Shown piece after piece: positions 29,980-42,486 of a stretch of 64,000 nt of DNA. Origin of the DNA: Symbiodinium natans (Eukaryota; Sar; Dinophyceae; Suessiales; Symbiodiniaceae); assembly GCA_905221605.1 (NCBI GenBank), contig CAJNDS010002786.1, forward strand, positions 124,001 to 188,000, in the 5' to 3' direction. The notes under the pieces were generated by a model. The model worked only from the letters and a program-made list of their open reading frames with translations, did not search any database and was not told the DNA's origin. Made by a program: the position numbers and the translations under genes. How positions within the stretch are numbered: the stretch's first letter is position 1; the number at the start of each line of letters is the position of its first letter.

Positions 29980-31740
29980 GAGCAAAGCCACTTCACTTGC
30001 AAATCCAAGCCTTCATTCGGTGAATTGTCCTGCGTTCCTGCGAGGTATGGCTGCACTTTCGACATCGGCGGCCGGCCCAGTCTTGATTTTCACAGCCGGC
30101 TCTCGAAACAAATGGCTGAGTATGTCTCTTTTGGGAATGTCTGCCTTGGTGTTGAAGCTTCGTTCGTGGCGGCAGACCCCTAGATGGCGAACTTGGAAGT
30201 GTGATTCCTGCGTGTGCGTGTTGTGGCAGTGCGGTTTCACTTTGTTTTTGATTCAGGCTACATCAGAGATACGGGCATCGTTTCAATTCGAGCAAAAACA
30301 CCATCGGGACAAAAGGAAGAACGTGAAAAGCAAGAAAGAAGCAGCCGCTTGAGGCCAATTTTCGCGTGCTGGCGGCGCCGTCGCCGAGGCCCTCCGGGAG
30401 GGGCGCTCCTGCCATGCCCGGCAAATGGCCGGTCTTCATGCCACATGCTGCCGTGGAAGCCATGTGATATGTGTGTGTACGCAGGGTCGGGAATACGATG
30501 ACGGCACAACGTGGTTCAAAGGCCTGATTCCTTAGCGCGTGTGTGCTGTGTACTGGAATGGATGCGGACGTTTCGTCTCGATTTGACAAGGCTGGATTTG
30601 GCGCATGGCCATCTGCCGGAACTGCGGGGCCCACTTGGGCTGGCGGTTTGAAAGCAGGCTTGTCGCAAACCCCTCCCAAACCCCTCCCCCTCCCCTCCCC
30701 CCCCCTCCCCCCCCCTCCCCCCCCTCCCCCCTCCCCCCCCCTCCCCCCCCCCCTCCCCCCCCCCCCCTCTCCCCCCCCAGCGGCTTTCAAGCCCTGCAAA
30801 AGTAGCGGACATCCACACCCTATGCGAACCGACAAAGCCAGTTCAACCCCACAAACATCCCCACGCAAAGATTCCGAAAGTCTTCATTCTAAAGCTGGTT
30901 TATTGATCGGAATTTGTGGTAGATACGGTAGAAATGGCCGGTGCATTTTGTGATTTTCTCCAGTCATCTGGCCCTTTCAATGTAAAGTTTGTTCTTGGGG
31001 TGTCACTCATCGCCTTTGCATGCGCCTTTTGTGTGCCTTCGCTTTCCTCTTCCTGTGGTGCTGGGGGGGGTGCTTTCATCATGGAAGGCTTCCTCTAAAT
31101 CCTACATCACTGGCCATTCCTAAGAGTTGGATCTGGGGGGACTCTGAAAGTCCGTAAAGCAAATGGCTTGGAGTCAAAGAGGCTTGAGTTGAGGCGTTGG
31201 CGGAGGAAGATCTGCTTGGCATTCTCGCCCAAGTGGTTGGGTGATGTTGTAATCGCGATGCAGCGCAAATGTTAGGGTTTAGGGTTTAGGGCTTAGGGTT
31301 CAAATCAAGGCTGCTTGGATGAAAGACGTGGGCGGGTTGTGCGTATCGTCCTGGGAGCCAGGCCCATCACATGTAAGGAGAGAGGCCCACCACTGCGATT
31401 CCCCGAACGAACTCTCTGAGCTCCAGTTGGTCCATCCTGATGGAGTAGGCTCAGTGTTTTTGTTATAAATTCTTCCCCCGGGAGGTTCTCTTCGGTATGT
31501 CTGTTACGTGTAGAGTTACTTAAGCACTTCTGCGTAGCTTAGAACCCGCCGCGGGTGGGGATGGCGGGGACCATGTGAAGGTGTGCCGTGCCCAGCATAC
31601 CAAGCACCCCCGCGCCGTGATGCGCCGTGCAGGTCGTGGAACAAGTCGGGTGGCCGGGGTGATGCAGCTCTGTTTTGGGGCTTGATATGGAGGCCGGGCT
31701 CTCAGCTTCACAAGGTTTTATAGTACGTTTCGGGATTCTA
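29980..31740. other. Gene-poor stretch with a C-rich tract
   Basis: Open frames at 30013-30352 exist on both strands with no domain. A (CCCCCT)n pyrimidine tract lies at 30669-30778. Two TTTAGGG units at 31275-31290. An open plus frame at 30916-31098 looks like a hydrophobic segment but has no other support. Confidence 0.4.
30669..30778. repeat. C-rich low-complexity tract
   Basis: Runs of C broken by single T or A over about 110 bp. It makes long Pro-rich or Gly-rich frames that are not evidence of coding. Confidence 0.9.
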
Positions 31741-31749
31741 GGGTTCTAG

Positions 31750-31860
31750 AGAAGGTGGGGGTGGCTTCCGAAAGTTCAGGATACCTTGTTGGGGGTCCTT
31801 ACAAGCGGATCCTACTGTTTGGGGATCTATATTGGGGGTCGCTTATTCGCAAATCCACAT
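31750..31860. mobile_element. Fold-back element, family F2
   Basis: GGCTTCCGAAAGTTCAGG, then CCTTGTTGGGGGTCCTTAC, GCGGATCCTACTGTTTGGGG and, inverted near the right end, TTCGCAAATCCACATG. Same block order as 28352-28463. Confidence 0.55.
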
Positions 31861-31887
31861 GTCGCTTTCTGGGCAGTAGATTCCGGC

Positions 31888-32106
31888 AACCCTAAACCCT
31901 AAACCCTGAACCCTAAACCCTAAACCCTAAACCCAAGACCCAAGAAACCCCAAACCCCAAGTGGCCGGATAGGCACCTTCGGGAGCATCGTGCACCTGGC
32001 CATGCTGGCCATGCTGGCCAGTTGTCCTCACAGAAGCTCCGGTGCCCAAAGGATCTGGAGAGTTTAGGGTTTAGGGTTTAGGGTTTAGGGTTTAGGGTTT
32101 AGGGTG
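31888..32106. repeat. CCCTAAA tract then TTTAGGG tract
   Basis: CCCTAAA units at 31888-31935, then a short spacer holding GGCCATGCTGGCCATGCTGG, then six TTTAGGG units at 32062-32106. Convergent pair again. Confidence 0.9.
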
Positions 32107-32214
32107 CAGAACATCAGAGCATCCTCTTATCTCACCTTTGCTCACGCTGTGCTGGCATGGGGTTTAGATGCACCACAGAACATGAAACCTAAAGCGGGTG
32201 CAGGATCATCCTCT

Positions 32215-32436
32215 GCGACGGTATGCCACGCCACACCAGCACTATGTTTGCGACAGCTGCGGTCGCCAGGCATGCAACGGGGCAAAACAACAGCGGCGCA
32301 AAGACAGCAAGTTTGAATGCGCCTGGCAGCGCAGCCTGCTCATGGAAACTGTTTCGGTGCGCAGGTCAGATCGGGTGAACATCTCTGGGGCTGCGGAGCC
32401 TGTGATTTCGACATCTGTGAAGGATGTCGAGCTAAG
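32215..32436 (+). CDS. ZZ-type zinc-finger exons (partial gene)
   Basis: Two exon-like pieces give a Cys pattern typical of ZZ or related binuclear zinc fingers. The first, near 32230, has HYVCDSCGRQACNGAK. The second (about 32365-32436) has HLWGCGACDFDICEGCRAK, and lies between GCGCAG|GT and AAG|GT, good acceptor and donor sites. In ZZ domains, CxxC ... WxCxxCDxDxCxxC binds two zinc ions and serves protein interaction. The frame changes between the pieces, which fits a small intron between about 32310 and 32364. The rest of the gene is not identified; the open frame to 32539 is probably intronic read-through. Confidence 0.55.
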
Positions 32437-32439
32437 GTG

Positions 32440-33041
32440 GGAAGAACACATGAAGAACGCATACATGCACTCCAAGAGGACTGACACAACACGCATCGTA
32501 AACCTTTTCCGTCCCAGATGCCGCGAGCAGTGCTACTAAGTGGTAGAAAGTGCGGTGGCATGGAGGATGCTCAGAACTAGGAGCCTTTACGTCGGATCTG
32601 CATCGTGCCCATTGTTCCGGCGCTCGCGAGGTGATTCACCAAAGGCAAGAGCCTGGGCCGCCAGCAGATTGCCAGCCTCGAGAGACGGCCAAAGCATCTG
32701 ACACAGGTGGGGACATGGCAATATGGTGATGGTTATATAGTTATATAGAGTGTCAAGAGTTCATGTATGCAGCTGCATGATTCATTGCACAATGACCCAG
32801 TCGACGTGGCTGTGTGTTGTGCGTGATGCATGTCACATCTGGTCAATGACGTGCTCTGCAGCCGTATGTCTCATTGTAGACAAGGGCCAGGTCAGGGTGA
32901 TGGGTGGAGCCCACACCCGGGCTTCGCTCAACCCTATGAGGAAAGTGCGTGGGACTCTTGACTTGTTAGAACTATGCTTTAAGACTTTTCAAGCCGCAAG
33001 TGGCTGCTTACTGGGCCTTGCATGATTTCAGCGTGCTGAGG
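32440..33041. other. No gene recognised
   Basis: Unassigned sequence upstream of the receptor gene. No repeats of note and no supportable exon. Confidence 0.4.
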
Positions 33042-36000
33042 ATGAGAGTGATCATCCTCATGATGGCCCTGGCCATATCCAAAGCGGCACAGTGCCCAGA
33101 AATGTGCCAAGCCAATGGTGGAACGCTGTGGCCTTGCAGCTACTCAACTAAGTCAGCTAAGTAGTGCATGGCGCATGGCACAATGCTGGGGGGTTGCACA
33201 GCATGCTGACACCAGCCCAGGATATTACAACAGTGGAGCTTGCATGTTACCTGTTGCTGCCAATGCCAGCCGCAATGCTGCCATTGATGTGAACATTGTC
33301 AGCATCGGCCCGTACAGCGGGACCATCGGGAACATGATGACGATGGCTGAACCATTCCTCATGGCAGCAGCGCAAGAAATCGAGGACAGTGGCTTTCTTC
33401 CAGGTTACCGATTGAATGTTTACTTGTCAGATTCCAAGTGCTCGGAGCAAGATGGCACCAGGGCCGCGATTGAAGCCATGATTTCTGCACCGCAGAAGCA
33501 TGCCATCTTGGGCGACTCATGCAGCCAGTCGTGCAACGCAGTGAACGATGCCGTTCGCCTGTTCAATGTGCTCACGGTATCCCCAGGTTGCGACTCTCCG
33601 GGCCTCAGCGACCGGGATCGCTACCCTTACTTCACAAGAATGAGCCCATCTGACCGCTTCAAGGTCACGGCAATCTATGAGGTGATGCTGCTGTTGGGCT
33701 TCAAGCGCGTGGGCGTCGTGGATGGGCCTGTGTACACAACCGGAGCGAAGGACTTCTTTCTTGAGTTGTTGCAGCGGGACTGGGATGCAAACAGCTACGA
33801 CTGGACGCTGGTCGTCAACAGAAACGTTCAGACACTAGCTGCTGCATCGAGCACGGCGGACGAGATCAAAACCCGCGATTCGCGAGTCAACTTGATAGTG
33901 CTGCCAGAGCATTACGGCATGTGGCTGCTCTGCCAGTTCTACAAACGCAACATGCTGTCTCCCGACTACGTGTGGTTCGTAGCAGCATTCGGCAACTGGG
34001 TCAACCATGTCACCGAAGTGTTTGCCGGTACACTCGAGCCTTGGTGTGATGCTAGAGCCCGATAGGGCTGGCTGAATGCAAACCAGGCAAGCGCATGTGC
34101 ACCTATGTAAGCGTATGTGGCTGCTTTGCTGAGGAGTGCCCCTGCACTGCTGAAGAGCTCTCGCGTGTTTCGTACGGCCTGATAATCAGTGGCCGTTCTC
34201 CGATTCAGTCCTCACTTGCCGTGCACGGCTTGTCCGGGCGCCGGCTCCGTGACATCTCCGAGGACCTGCTTTGTGTTGACAGCGCTGCCCTGATAATTAC
34301 AGCAGAAAAAGAAGAGGTTCCCGAACCAGCCGTGAGCCAGAAAGCTAACCCCCCCCCCACGTTTCTTAAGTCTTAATGGCAAGCCGGTTGGAACTGCCGA
34401 TACTGAGCAACCCTGAGCAACCTTGAGCGTAGGACTACCTCCAGCAGTGCCAGCAGTTTGCAAACGGCCAGGGCATGTGTGACACGGTCTGGACCGGCTA
34501 CTTCTATGATGGACTCTGGCACCTGGCTGCCATTCTGCACACGTACCTGGTGGAGCAAAATCACACTGTTGCAGACCTTGCCACGGAGTCCTCTCGACAA
34601 GCCTTGTACGACCTGTCCCTGATGCAGGACTACATGGGTGTGACAGGTCGAGTGCGGCAGTTCAATGCTATAGATCCAGTGACGAACCCGCCGTCCTATG
34701 GGGACCGCGACGGAGTCAACTTGTTGCGCCAAATCACCGGAGGCACGGGGAACGAGTTCACCGACTTGGCATATCGCTCCGGCGATGGCATCCAGTGGCT
34801 TGCAGACGTCCGCTGGAGCCCTTTAGACAGCAGCAAGGTCGTTCCTTGCAGCACAGGGACCTGTGACATGCTGAATGCCTTCGTGCCATCGGACCGCATC
34901 CTTCAGTGCCCAGCAGGTTCGGTGTTTTCAGTGCAGCTTGGGTGCATTGCATGCGAGGAAGGCAAGTATGCGGAGCCGGGTGCCGAGAAGTGCGAGCCAT
35001 GTGGAGTTGGCACTTTTGCCAATGAGAGTGGCTTGGCAAGTTGCCATGCCTGTGCCACCGGCAGCTTCAGCAATGTGCTGGGCGCAGACGGGTGCGAACT
35101 GTGCGGTCAGGGGTTCTATGCAAATGAAACCGCATCAACATCTTGCTTGCGATGCCCTCGAAGCACTTATGGCCCGCAGAAGGGTCTTGAGTACTGTTCG
35201 GACTGCCCTGCCGGGCGAACCACCGACTTTGCTGGTGCAATTGATGTGGAGGCCTGTCAATGCAAGGGTGAGCTATGGGAGGGAGCATGCATCCAGTGCA
35301 ACCACACTCAACGCTATGAAGAAGGTCGGTGCATCACATGCCAGGAGGGTTTGAATTGTGACGGCAGCAAAGAGGCTAGTCTTCAGGCGGGCTACTACTC
35401 GCACAATGATTCGCGCTTTGATGTGTACAAGTGTTTGCCTGCGGACTTCTGTCCTGGTGGCCAACCGGGCACGTGCAAAGGCGGCCTGATTGGAGTGCCT
35501 TGCACGCACTGTCCGACTGGGGAGGCCTGGGGCGCAGATGAATGCAGGGCCTGCACCTCGCTCAGCGTTGCTGGGTGGTTTGTGGCGGGGGTCCTGGCCA
35601 TGATCGGCATTCCGGCATGCTACTATTTTCTGAACACGAAGCAGACTGCGAAGGCGACTACGCTTCTCGCAACGTCCTGTGTTCTTGCCATGACAATCAG
35701 CATGCTCCAGAATGTTGGGATCATTGGCTACATCTCCTTCTCCTGGCCGCGGCAACTACAGTGGTTGTTTGACTTGCTCAGCATTTTCACCTTAGACTTG
35801 CAGGCGGTGGGCTTCGACTGTGTATCGCACTCCCCAGTCACTGGCTACATAGCCATAGCCGTCGCTTTGCCGGCTGCGCTCATCTGGCTTGTGGCCAGTA
35901 GCTTGTTCAGCAAAGTCCTGCCGACCAGGTTTGCGTTTGAAAGCTCTAAGCTGATCAGCACGATGGGCCAGTTCATGCAGGTCAGCTTTACCATCTACAG

Positions 36001-36993
36001 CAAGGTGGCGCTCTCACCCATGATGTGCTACTCCCACCCAAATGGGAAAATGGGAATGCTCGAGCATAATGGCATATTTTGCTTTGCAAGCACCGAACAC
36101 ACGCCCATGCGACTCGGCGGCAGCGAAGGTCCCAAAATATCCGAAGGTTCTGCTTCAGCAACCGGCACAAACCATCAGAAACAGCCTCAGGTTTGTCACC
36201 GGCCTCCTGGTGCTTGCGGGAATGACCTCTTTCTATGCGATGACAATATGGGCAACTCTCATGGCACCATCAAAAGCCGCCGCCGGCAATGCTTGGTCCC
36301 TTCACTGCATTGAGGGTGCCCATGCCCATCAGGACTGGCTTCAAGTGCCTTATCAGCTTGCCATAGCTTGCTCACCCATTTGCGCAAGACTGTGCAGCCC
36401 ACATTTGACCATTATGAACTTTCGTAGATATGCAGTACAGCTTCCGGAACTTTCCATTCGAGTTTTGCTTCGAAGGTTCCTTTCATCAACCCGATTTTTG
36501 CTTTTCCGCTTCCGAGCTGACTGCTGGTGGTTTGGCACCTTCATGTCGCTTGCCTAGTTGCTAGCTTTGAGCTGCCTGACGACAAAGAGAGAGATGCAGA
36601 ATGCAAGTTTGTCCCAGAAAACCAAGGTTGCCGCGCGGCTTGTTGCTGTCCTTGTCTATTGTCCTGGCCGGAGACAGTCCATACATACAGATGCTCCTCA
36701 TCGTGTCAACGATTCTCCTGTACATGATTGTGCAGTTGATCTCATGGCCGTGGAAGCTTCCAGCCTTGAATGCCTTCGATGCCATCATAAGTGCGTCTCT
36801 CATCCTTATGATGGCAATTCTAGGTGCGTTCGCACCTGAAATTGCTCCGCATACGATGGAACAGCTAACCAGCGCGGTCATTGGAATTGTGGTGATGCTC
36901 AACAGCATTGTCCTGATCATGTTGGGTATCACCGCCTCCGCCTTGATTCGCTTCTTGGCCACATGCATGTGCGCAATATATCAAAAGCCATAG
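33042..36993 (+). CDS. Multi-exon membrane receptor: ligand-binding, Cys-rich, multi-TM
   Basis: Exon 1 (33042 to about 33158) starts MRVIILMMALAISKAAQC, a signal peptide. Exon 2 (to about 34040) holds a type-I periplasmic-binding-like domain (NIVSIGPYSGTIGNMM, then AILGDSCSQSCNAVNDAVRL), as in ANF/GABA-B-type receptors. A short exon near 34127-34270 carries ECPCTAEELSRVSYGLIISG. Exon 4 opens at TAG|GACTACCTC (34433). It finishes the binding domain, then has repeated Cys modules of ephrin-receptor-like type (GVGTFANESGLASCHAC, GFYANETASTSCLRC; about 34900-35400) and TM helices (about 35560-35930). The next exon (about 36180-36545) includes FLLFRFRADCWWFG. The last (about 36620-36993) has three more TM segments and ends TGA/TAG at 36991-36993. 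The exons change frame, so introns are real. An alveolate surface sensor is inferred; the ligand is unknown. Splice sites other than 34433 are approximate. Confidence 0.75.
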
Positions 36994-36999
36994 AATTGT

Positions 37000-38267
37000 G
37001 CTAATATACAATCATCGTGTAGACAATACTTCTGTAGTAATGTAGTAGTATGCTCATATAAAAAGGCATAGAAACAGGCTCGAGATGTGATCTTAAGTTG
37101 TTGATGGGCACGCTGGCAACCACAATGCCTTGGACCTTAGCAGGCTTTTCGTTTGCAGCTGCTGCCGTTTCTTTTGTTTGTCAGCCTTCGGGCGCAAGCT
37201 AGCGCAGTGCCCTGAGATGCTTTGGGAGGGGATTCTGGACGCGGAGTCCAACACTTGGCACAACCTGGGTTTAGGGTTTAGGGTTTAGGGTTTAGATGCA
37301 AAGTCGGGCCCTTCTCGCTGCCAGACCCGGTGTTGCAAAGCACGGCCGATCTCCTTTTAGCCTTGCAGCAGTCACTTGTCAATTTGCAGCCGTCGCATGT
37401 CACTCGGACCTTTGAAGCCGGAACTGCACGCCACAGGAAACGAATTCAGACAGAAGTCGTAAACGAACTAACAGGTGCCTTCAGCAAGAAGGGTGAAGAG
37501 CACCTACGAACCCAAGAAGAAGAATAATAATGAAACTCATAGCAATCATAATCATCGCAATGGCAGCAAAAATCGCAGTAAGAGTTGAGAATACATATTG
37601 TCCTCAGGCACATCTTCAGCACACCGTCTCTTGTTTCGAAAGGTGTGTATTGCATGCACGTTTTAAGCAACGTCTGTCATGCCATGTCATCAGGTCCCAC
37701 ACAACGCAACCATTGCACTATGAATTGTCATTTGTGCCCCGGTTCCCCCGACGAAGTAGAAAGGGATATCTTGAGATCCAGATGAGCATGTGTGAGTTGT
37801 ACCTGTGCGGTAGCGAGACTGTCCGTCAAAGCAGCTCAGTGGTCGGAGAAGGTTGCGCCGCCAAACAATGCGGATTTAAGGGCCAAGGCATTTTATGAGT
37901 TTCGAGTTTCGAGGTTCGAAGCGTCTCGAGGCCAGGCAAGCCAGTGGCAAGCCGCCCAAAACGACAGGCCGCCAGGATATGTAGCAGACGACGACAGGCC
38001 ACGCACACCGAGAGCAACAACACGCCAGACACGCAAGATGCCATGGTGTCACGGAAGCATCGACTGGCTGTCATCGAACGTCATCAATCATCAGCAACAC
38101 TGCCTGCAGGAAAAGGCGAGCAATTACGGCGAACGTTGCTGGGATCAACCCACCATGTCAGTTGCGCTGTCTGCCACAACGTGCGGATCGGCTCAGCGAA
38201 GGACAGCGAAACGCCCCTCTGGCCCTAGCGGCCCACGCGAAGCAACAGTCGATGCGGCAGACGTGGG
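37000..38267. other. Gene-poor stretch
   Basis: TTTAGGG tract at 37268-37295. One exon-like plus piece near 37330-37460 (LLLALQQSLVNLQPSHV) ends at CAGACAG, but no domain is recognised. AT-rich AATAATAATGAAAC sequence at 37515-37570. Open frames at 37790-38370 are on both strands. Confidence 0.4.
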
Positions 38268-38440
38268 GGGTTTGCGATATTGGGGGGTGCCTTATTGGGG
38301 TCCGGAAGCTGAAGCTGAAAGAAAGTCTGATATTGGGGTCCTTATTACAAGGGGGATCCCTAAACCCTAAACCCTAAACCCTAAACCCTAAACCCTAAGC
38401 CCTAAACCCTAAACCCTGAACCCTAAACCCTATTTGAGGG
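38268..38440. repeat. F2 fragment followed by a CCCTAAA tract
   Basis: GGGGGGTGCCTTATTGGGG, then TATTGGGGTCCTTATTAC and GGGGGATCCC resemble F2 elements. They run straight into about ten CCCTAAA/CCCTAAG units at 38359-38430. Confidence 0.7.
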
Positions 38441-39440
38441 ACTAGATTAGGGGAAACCCCCACTTCGCCATAGCAAGGGTGCGCCTCGGTACCTGTGCAC
38501 TGCTGGCCTGGTAGTAGCAGTTGGTAGCAATAAGAATACTACTGAATATCTAAAGTAACAATGACAATAATAATCAGAATATTAATAATAAGAAGAATGA
38601 TAATAATATCAATAATAACCATAATGACAAGAAGCACTAGAGCAAGCTTGTCTTGCAAGGACGCAAGCAGCAGTCACAAGGCGTTTTGGGCCCAGTCCAG
38701 TGTGGAATGCTGGACAAATCTGCGTGGGTGAACGAGTGCGTTTTAGAACATTCGTACTCTAAGCCCTAAACCCTCAACACCAAACCCTAAACCCTAGAAA
38801 CTCTAAATCCCTAAGCCCTAAACACCAAGCCCCTTTCTTGCATTCACCTGACTGCTACTGCAAGGCTTAAATGCCATGGGAGGCTCCCAAGAATCTTGCC
38901 TTTTGGCATTGGGAGACGTGGATGAAAGAGCAAGCTTTTTTTGCTTTCATCACTGTGAGCAAGAGAATCCAGATTTCTGAACCTCTGCGCGTGCACGCGT
39001 ATGCGCATGCGAGAACATTGGCTCTCACTCGAGGCCTGCTCGCGTTTTTGGACCACAATCGTGCTCTGGCCGTTGGGTGGGCTTGCTTCGTGCGATTTCG
39101 TGAGTCCAGTCCATGGGGCTTAGAATCTTCTCGCAAATGGCGCGCTCTCGCTTCGGTTTTCGCGCGCATTCTCGGCAGAAGTGCAGAAAGTCATCTGGTG
39201 GCTTTTTAGATGCCCCCCCCCCCCTCCCCCCCCCCAGTGCTTCTGCCCAGGTCGCACACGTGCGCACCTCCTGATGCCTAGAACTGTCATCGCTTTGCTG
39301 CAATGTGCGGAGTTGCCGTCTTTTTTGGGAGCCTTTTTGTCGCACACGTGTGAGCCATCGTCGCTTTGTCGCGGGTGCTCGTAGAATGGTCTTGGGATGC
39401 GCTTCTTGGTCTTACGTGCGCTGCCCGGGGTCTACGTCGG
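38441..39440. other. Gene-poor stretch
   Basis: AT-rich AATAATAATCAGAATATT repeat at 38525-38640, degenerate CCCTAAA tract at 38757-38832, C-run at 39212-39236. Long frames at 38867-39345 overlap on both strands. Confidence 0.4.
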
Positions 39441-39469
39441 CATAAACCACGGCTACTGACACGTCGCCC

Positions 39470-39600
39470 ATGTGCATGCTGCGACGCGAAGGACGAGTGC
39501 CGGATCCAAACAGGCTGAGCGAGAAGCTCTTCATCCTCTGTACCAAGATCGAGGAGCTAGGAACGGCTGGTCTCAGCCAAGTGCTGGCGAAGCTGGGCAG
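39470..39600 (+). CDS. Possible exon of an unknown gene
   Basis: Plus frame with KLFILCTKIEELGTAGLSQV, ending at GGGCAG|TG. It looks like a helical coding piece, but no family is recognised. Open sequence continues to 39945 in a different frame and shares a 15-nt stretch (CACTATGCGAAGCCT) with the LINE ORF2 tail at about 26371. That could be a LINE remnant or chance. Confidence 0.35.
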
Positions 39601-40119
39601 TGATTGTAGCCCATCTTCTAGCTCTCTTCTCACAAGCAGCATAGATTTCGTGCCCGTTCTGTGTGGTTGTACTCCCGTACTCCCCACTATGCGAAGCCTT
39701 GTCTAGAACGAGCCCTCTTGCTTGTGGGGGGTGCAATGCCTGAAGACCTGCACAGATGTCTCATTGTGCATCTGCGGTGGCCAAGGAACCTCTCCGTCTA
39801 TGACTTGCGTATGACGCAGCAGATTGTGACAGCCATCGGCTCGGAGGCCAGTTGCCGTGTCAGTGTACTCAGTGGAGTCCCATGGAGCGCCACGTGCATG
39901 AAACAGCGCTTGGCTGTCAGATTGGTGAACAAAGCCTCGTTCTGACCTCTCGCTCGCAATTGATGTCCACCGTGTCTATACCATCTACCAAGGACATCTG
40001 CATTTGATTTGGTGTGGGGAGGTCAGGGTTTTTCTTGCCATAGCCCATCTGGACACTGTTTCCAAAGTTGCTTACCATTAATTTTTCTATAGTTCTGATT
40101 TCATATCTATACCTGTACT

Positions 40120-40124
<5 letters not shown>

Positions 40125-40154
<30 letters not shown>

Positions 40155-40171
40155 CGATATATATATATATG
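40125..40171. repeat. (TA)n microsatellite
   Basis: Two (TA)n runs separated by TTTATCGA, in AT-rich surroundings. Confidence 0.9.
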
Positions 40172-40237
40172 CTTGTTTCTATACCCATTATCTAGTACCT
40201 AACATCTAGTACATGTAAATCTATATCTTTACCGCAG

Positions 40238-40740
40238 GAGCCTACTCCGCCTAAGCAGACGAGTCGCCCGCGCTCGCTGTCGGACGAGGCCTTCCGGATC
40301 ATGTACCGCAGTTTGTCGCACGTCCCACTAAACCCTAAAGCCTAAACCCTAAACCCTAAACCCTAAACCCTAAACCCTCTGTGCAGCATGAGCAATTCCG
40401 CCTCAGGCCCAGCCCAAGCACAAGAGCTCCCGGAAAGCGCTGTCAGATGAGGCCACGTGCGCGTGCTTCAAGCACAGAGTGTGGTGATATAGTAACAACA
40501 AAGTATATTAAGTATAGTGAAAACAGTACTACAACAACAGAATGACCGAACCAAAAAAAAATAGAATGACAATACAAGCAGCCTTCTTACCTCTATCTTT
40601 GGTTGCAACTGGGAAGGCACCGCCTTTGCAAAAGCGCTCATCTCGCCAGAGAGCACAATCCGATGACACCCCGAGCTCGCGCCGCGTTGATTCCAAAGTT
40701 GTTGCCGCAGAGTCGAATGTCCCGGTGAAGACCGAATGGA
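40238..40740 (+). CDS. Exon-like pieces with a repeated SxR..SDE motif
   Basis: Three short plus-strand pieces encode similar basic-then-acidic motifs: QTSRPRSLSDEAF (about 40255), HKSSRKALSDEAT (about 40420) and QKRSSRQRAQSDDTPSS (about 40630). They are separated by a CCCTAAA tract (40330-40377) and AT-rich sequence. A fourth, weaker piece, TPKEKQLSDADQ, is near 41910. The shared motif resembles a basophilic kinase site (RxxS) followed by acidic residues. The simplest reading is duplicated exons of one gene, or decayed copies of one exon. No domain is recognised and exon limits are uncertain. Confidence 0.4.
40328..40378. repeat. CCCTAAA tract
   Basis: Six or seven units between two exon-like pieces. 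Confidence 0.9.
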
Positions 40741-40744
40741 TTTG

Positions 40745-42240
40745 AGAGTGGATATGAGAGGGCACCCCTGAGTTTTTGCCATAGTGACCTTAGAGTGCCA
40801 ACTTCAAGTGTTAGTTCGGATGGTTGGTGTTTGACCGCCTCGAGGGCTGACTGCCAGGCAGCTGCATTGCTTATGTCCGCGCATTCGCGAATCTTAGGAA
40901 TTTAGGGGCTTCTACTGTGGAACCACTCTTGTGCTCCTAATCACCTGGCGTCAGCACCTCGTGGGGCAAGTTGCTGGTGTGACGGGTCCTAGGCCGTAGG
41001 ACCAAGCAGTCCCATCTTCCGCATTCCGCTGCCTTAAGGGCACGGAGCGCAGCCCGCTCTTTTCTTGGCTTTCTTCTGGCTGGCTCTTAGGACTCTAACT
41101 TCTTGGGTTGTTGTAGAAACTACAACAAGGAGCCTAAAAGTTAAACTTTTAGGAGGGGTTCAGAAGTCAGCCAAGTTTTTTTTTCTTTGTTGAGCTTGCG
41201 CCACTTCGTAGCCTGCTCACTCAAGGACCTCGGCCCAGCAACTCCGGAGAGTTCCAGTTTTGGCAGCTGAAAGCTCCCGAATTTTGGACTCTCCTTGACC
41301 CCTTCTTACTTCGCCTTTTGAGTTGAGAACTTTAGACTCTTGGGGTTTCCTTATGTTCAGTAGGAATTTTAAGGTTTAGCCTCTTTCTTTCCCCCCCTTG
41401 GTTATTGGAGAAGTAAGCCTTGCACAGTCGCTTGCAGCAACTGGCTGAGCAGGCTGTTGCAGCGCCTCGTCGTTGAATGTGTGGCAGCTAGCCACCCAAG
41501 TACCTTGCAATGCTTGTAAGAGCCTAAAGCCCTCCTGGAGGCTTGAAGCTACGCACCGTTCCCGCAAGACACTAGAGAAGAGACTTGGTCGCCATACCTT
41601 CGCCGGATTGCACCAAGCGAAATACCAATACTGATAATGCTATTGGTATTCTTATTTTTTCTTATCACTATTATTATTATCATCACTATTATTATGACTA
41701 TTCTTACACCCAAGCATCAACCCATGCAAGCTGGATTTGGGCCCGGGAACTTCCTGACAAACGTCTGCAGGGCAGAAACTGTTCCTGGCAGATCTCACCT
41801 CTCACGCGCTTCTTTGAGAAAAAATGCCTCTGAGTAGGGTTCGCTGAGGCTCTTGAGCGTCTTTCGTCATGCGCAGTCCAACGTTTGCATCCGGCCGATC
41901 CCCGTAGAACACCGAAAGAAAAGCAGCTGTCAGATGCGGACCAGGTATCGCGCGAGACTTGGCCCTGCCGGACATGAAGCCGCTTCTGACACGCAGTTTA
42001 TATATATATATATATATCTCTCTCTCTCTCTCTCTCTCTCTTACCCTGCAAGTGGTCGATCGCCCCCGTGTGCTCTACATGGCTCACTTTGGACAACGCT
42101 CTTCCGGGCTCTTGCATGTGGATCATGACCGGCGCGCTGCCAGCTCAACTCAGAGACCATGCTTAAGGCTGTCCGATCTGATTGCCAGGCTGTCGCCCGA
42201 GGCCAGGATATAGCCGAAATGTAGGGTTTAGGGTTTGGGA
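40745..42240. other. No gene recognised
   Basis: Mixed sequence with an inverted AGTTAAACTTTTAGG region near 41130, an ATTATTATTATCATC repeat at 41650-41705, and (TA)n(TC)n at 41998-42042. Confidence 0.4.
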
Positions 42241-42486
42241 TTTCGGGTTAAGGGTTTAGGGTACTCAGTGAAACATGTCAGAGTCAGTGGACTGAGCTGC
42301 CCGCATAAGACCCGCAGATGCTCACAGTTCTCTTCTGTTCAGGTGCTCCAGTCACGCGTCAGCTATCCCGGGAGCTACTGGCCATAAGACCTCGAGACAC
42401 GGACTGCATGGAACAGGGCCTGTTGCGCGCGGGCTCAAGATTTTTGACTTCTACTTGGCGGTTCATGGCACTTCTAGCCCAAGAGT

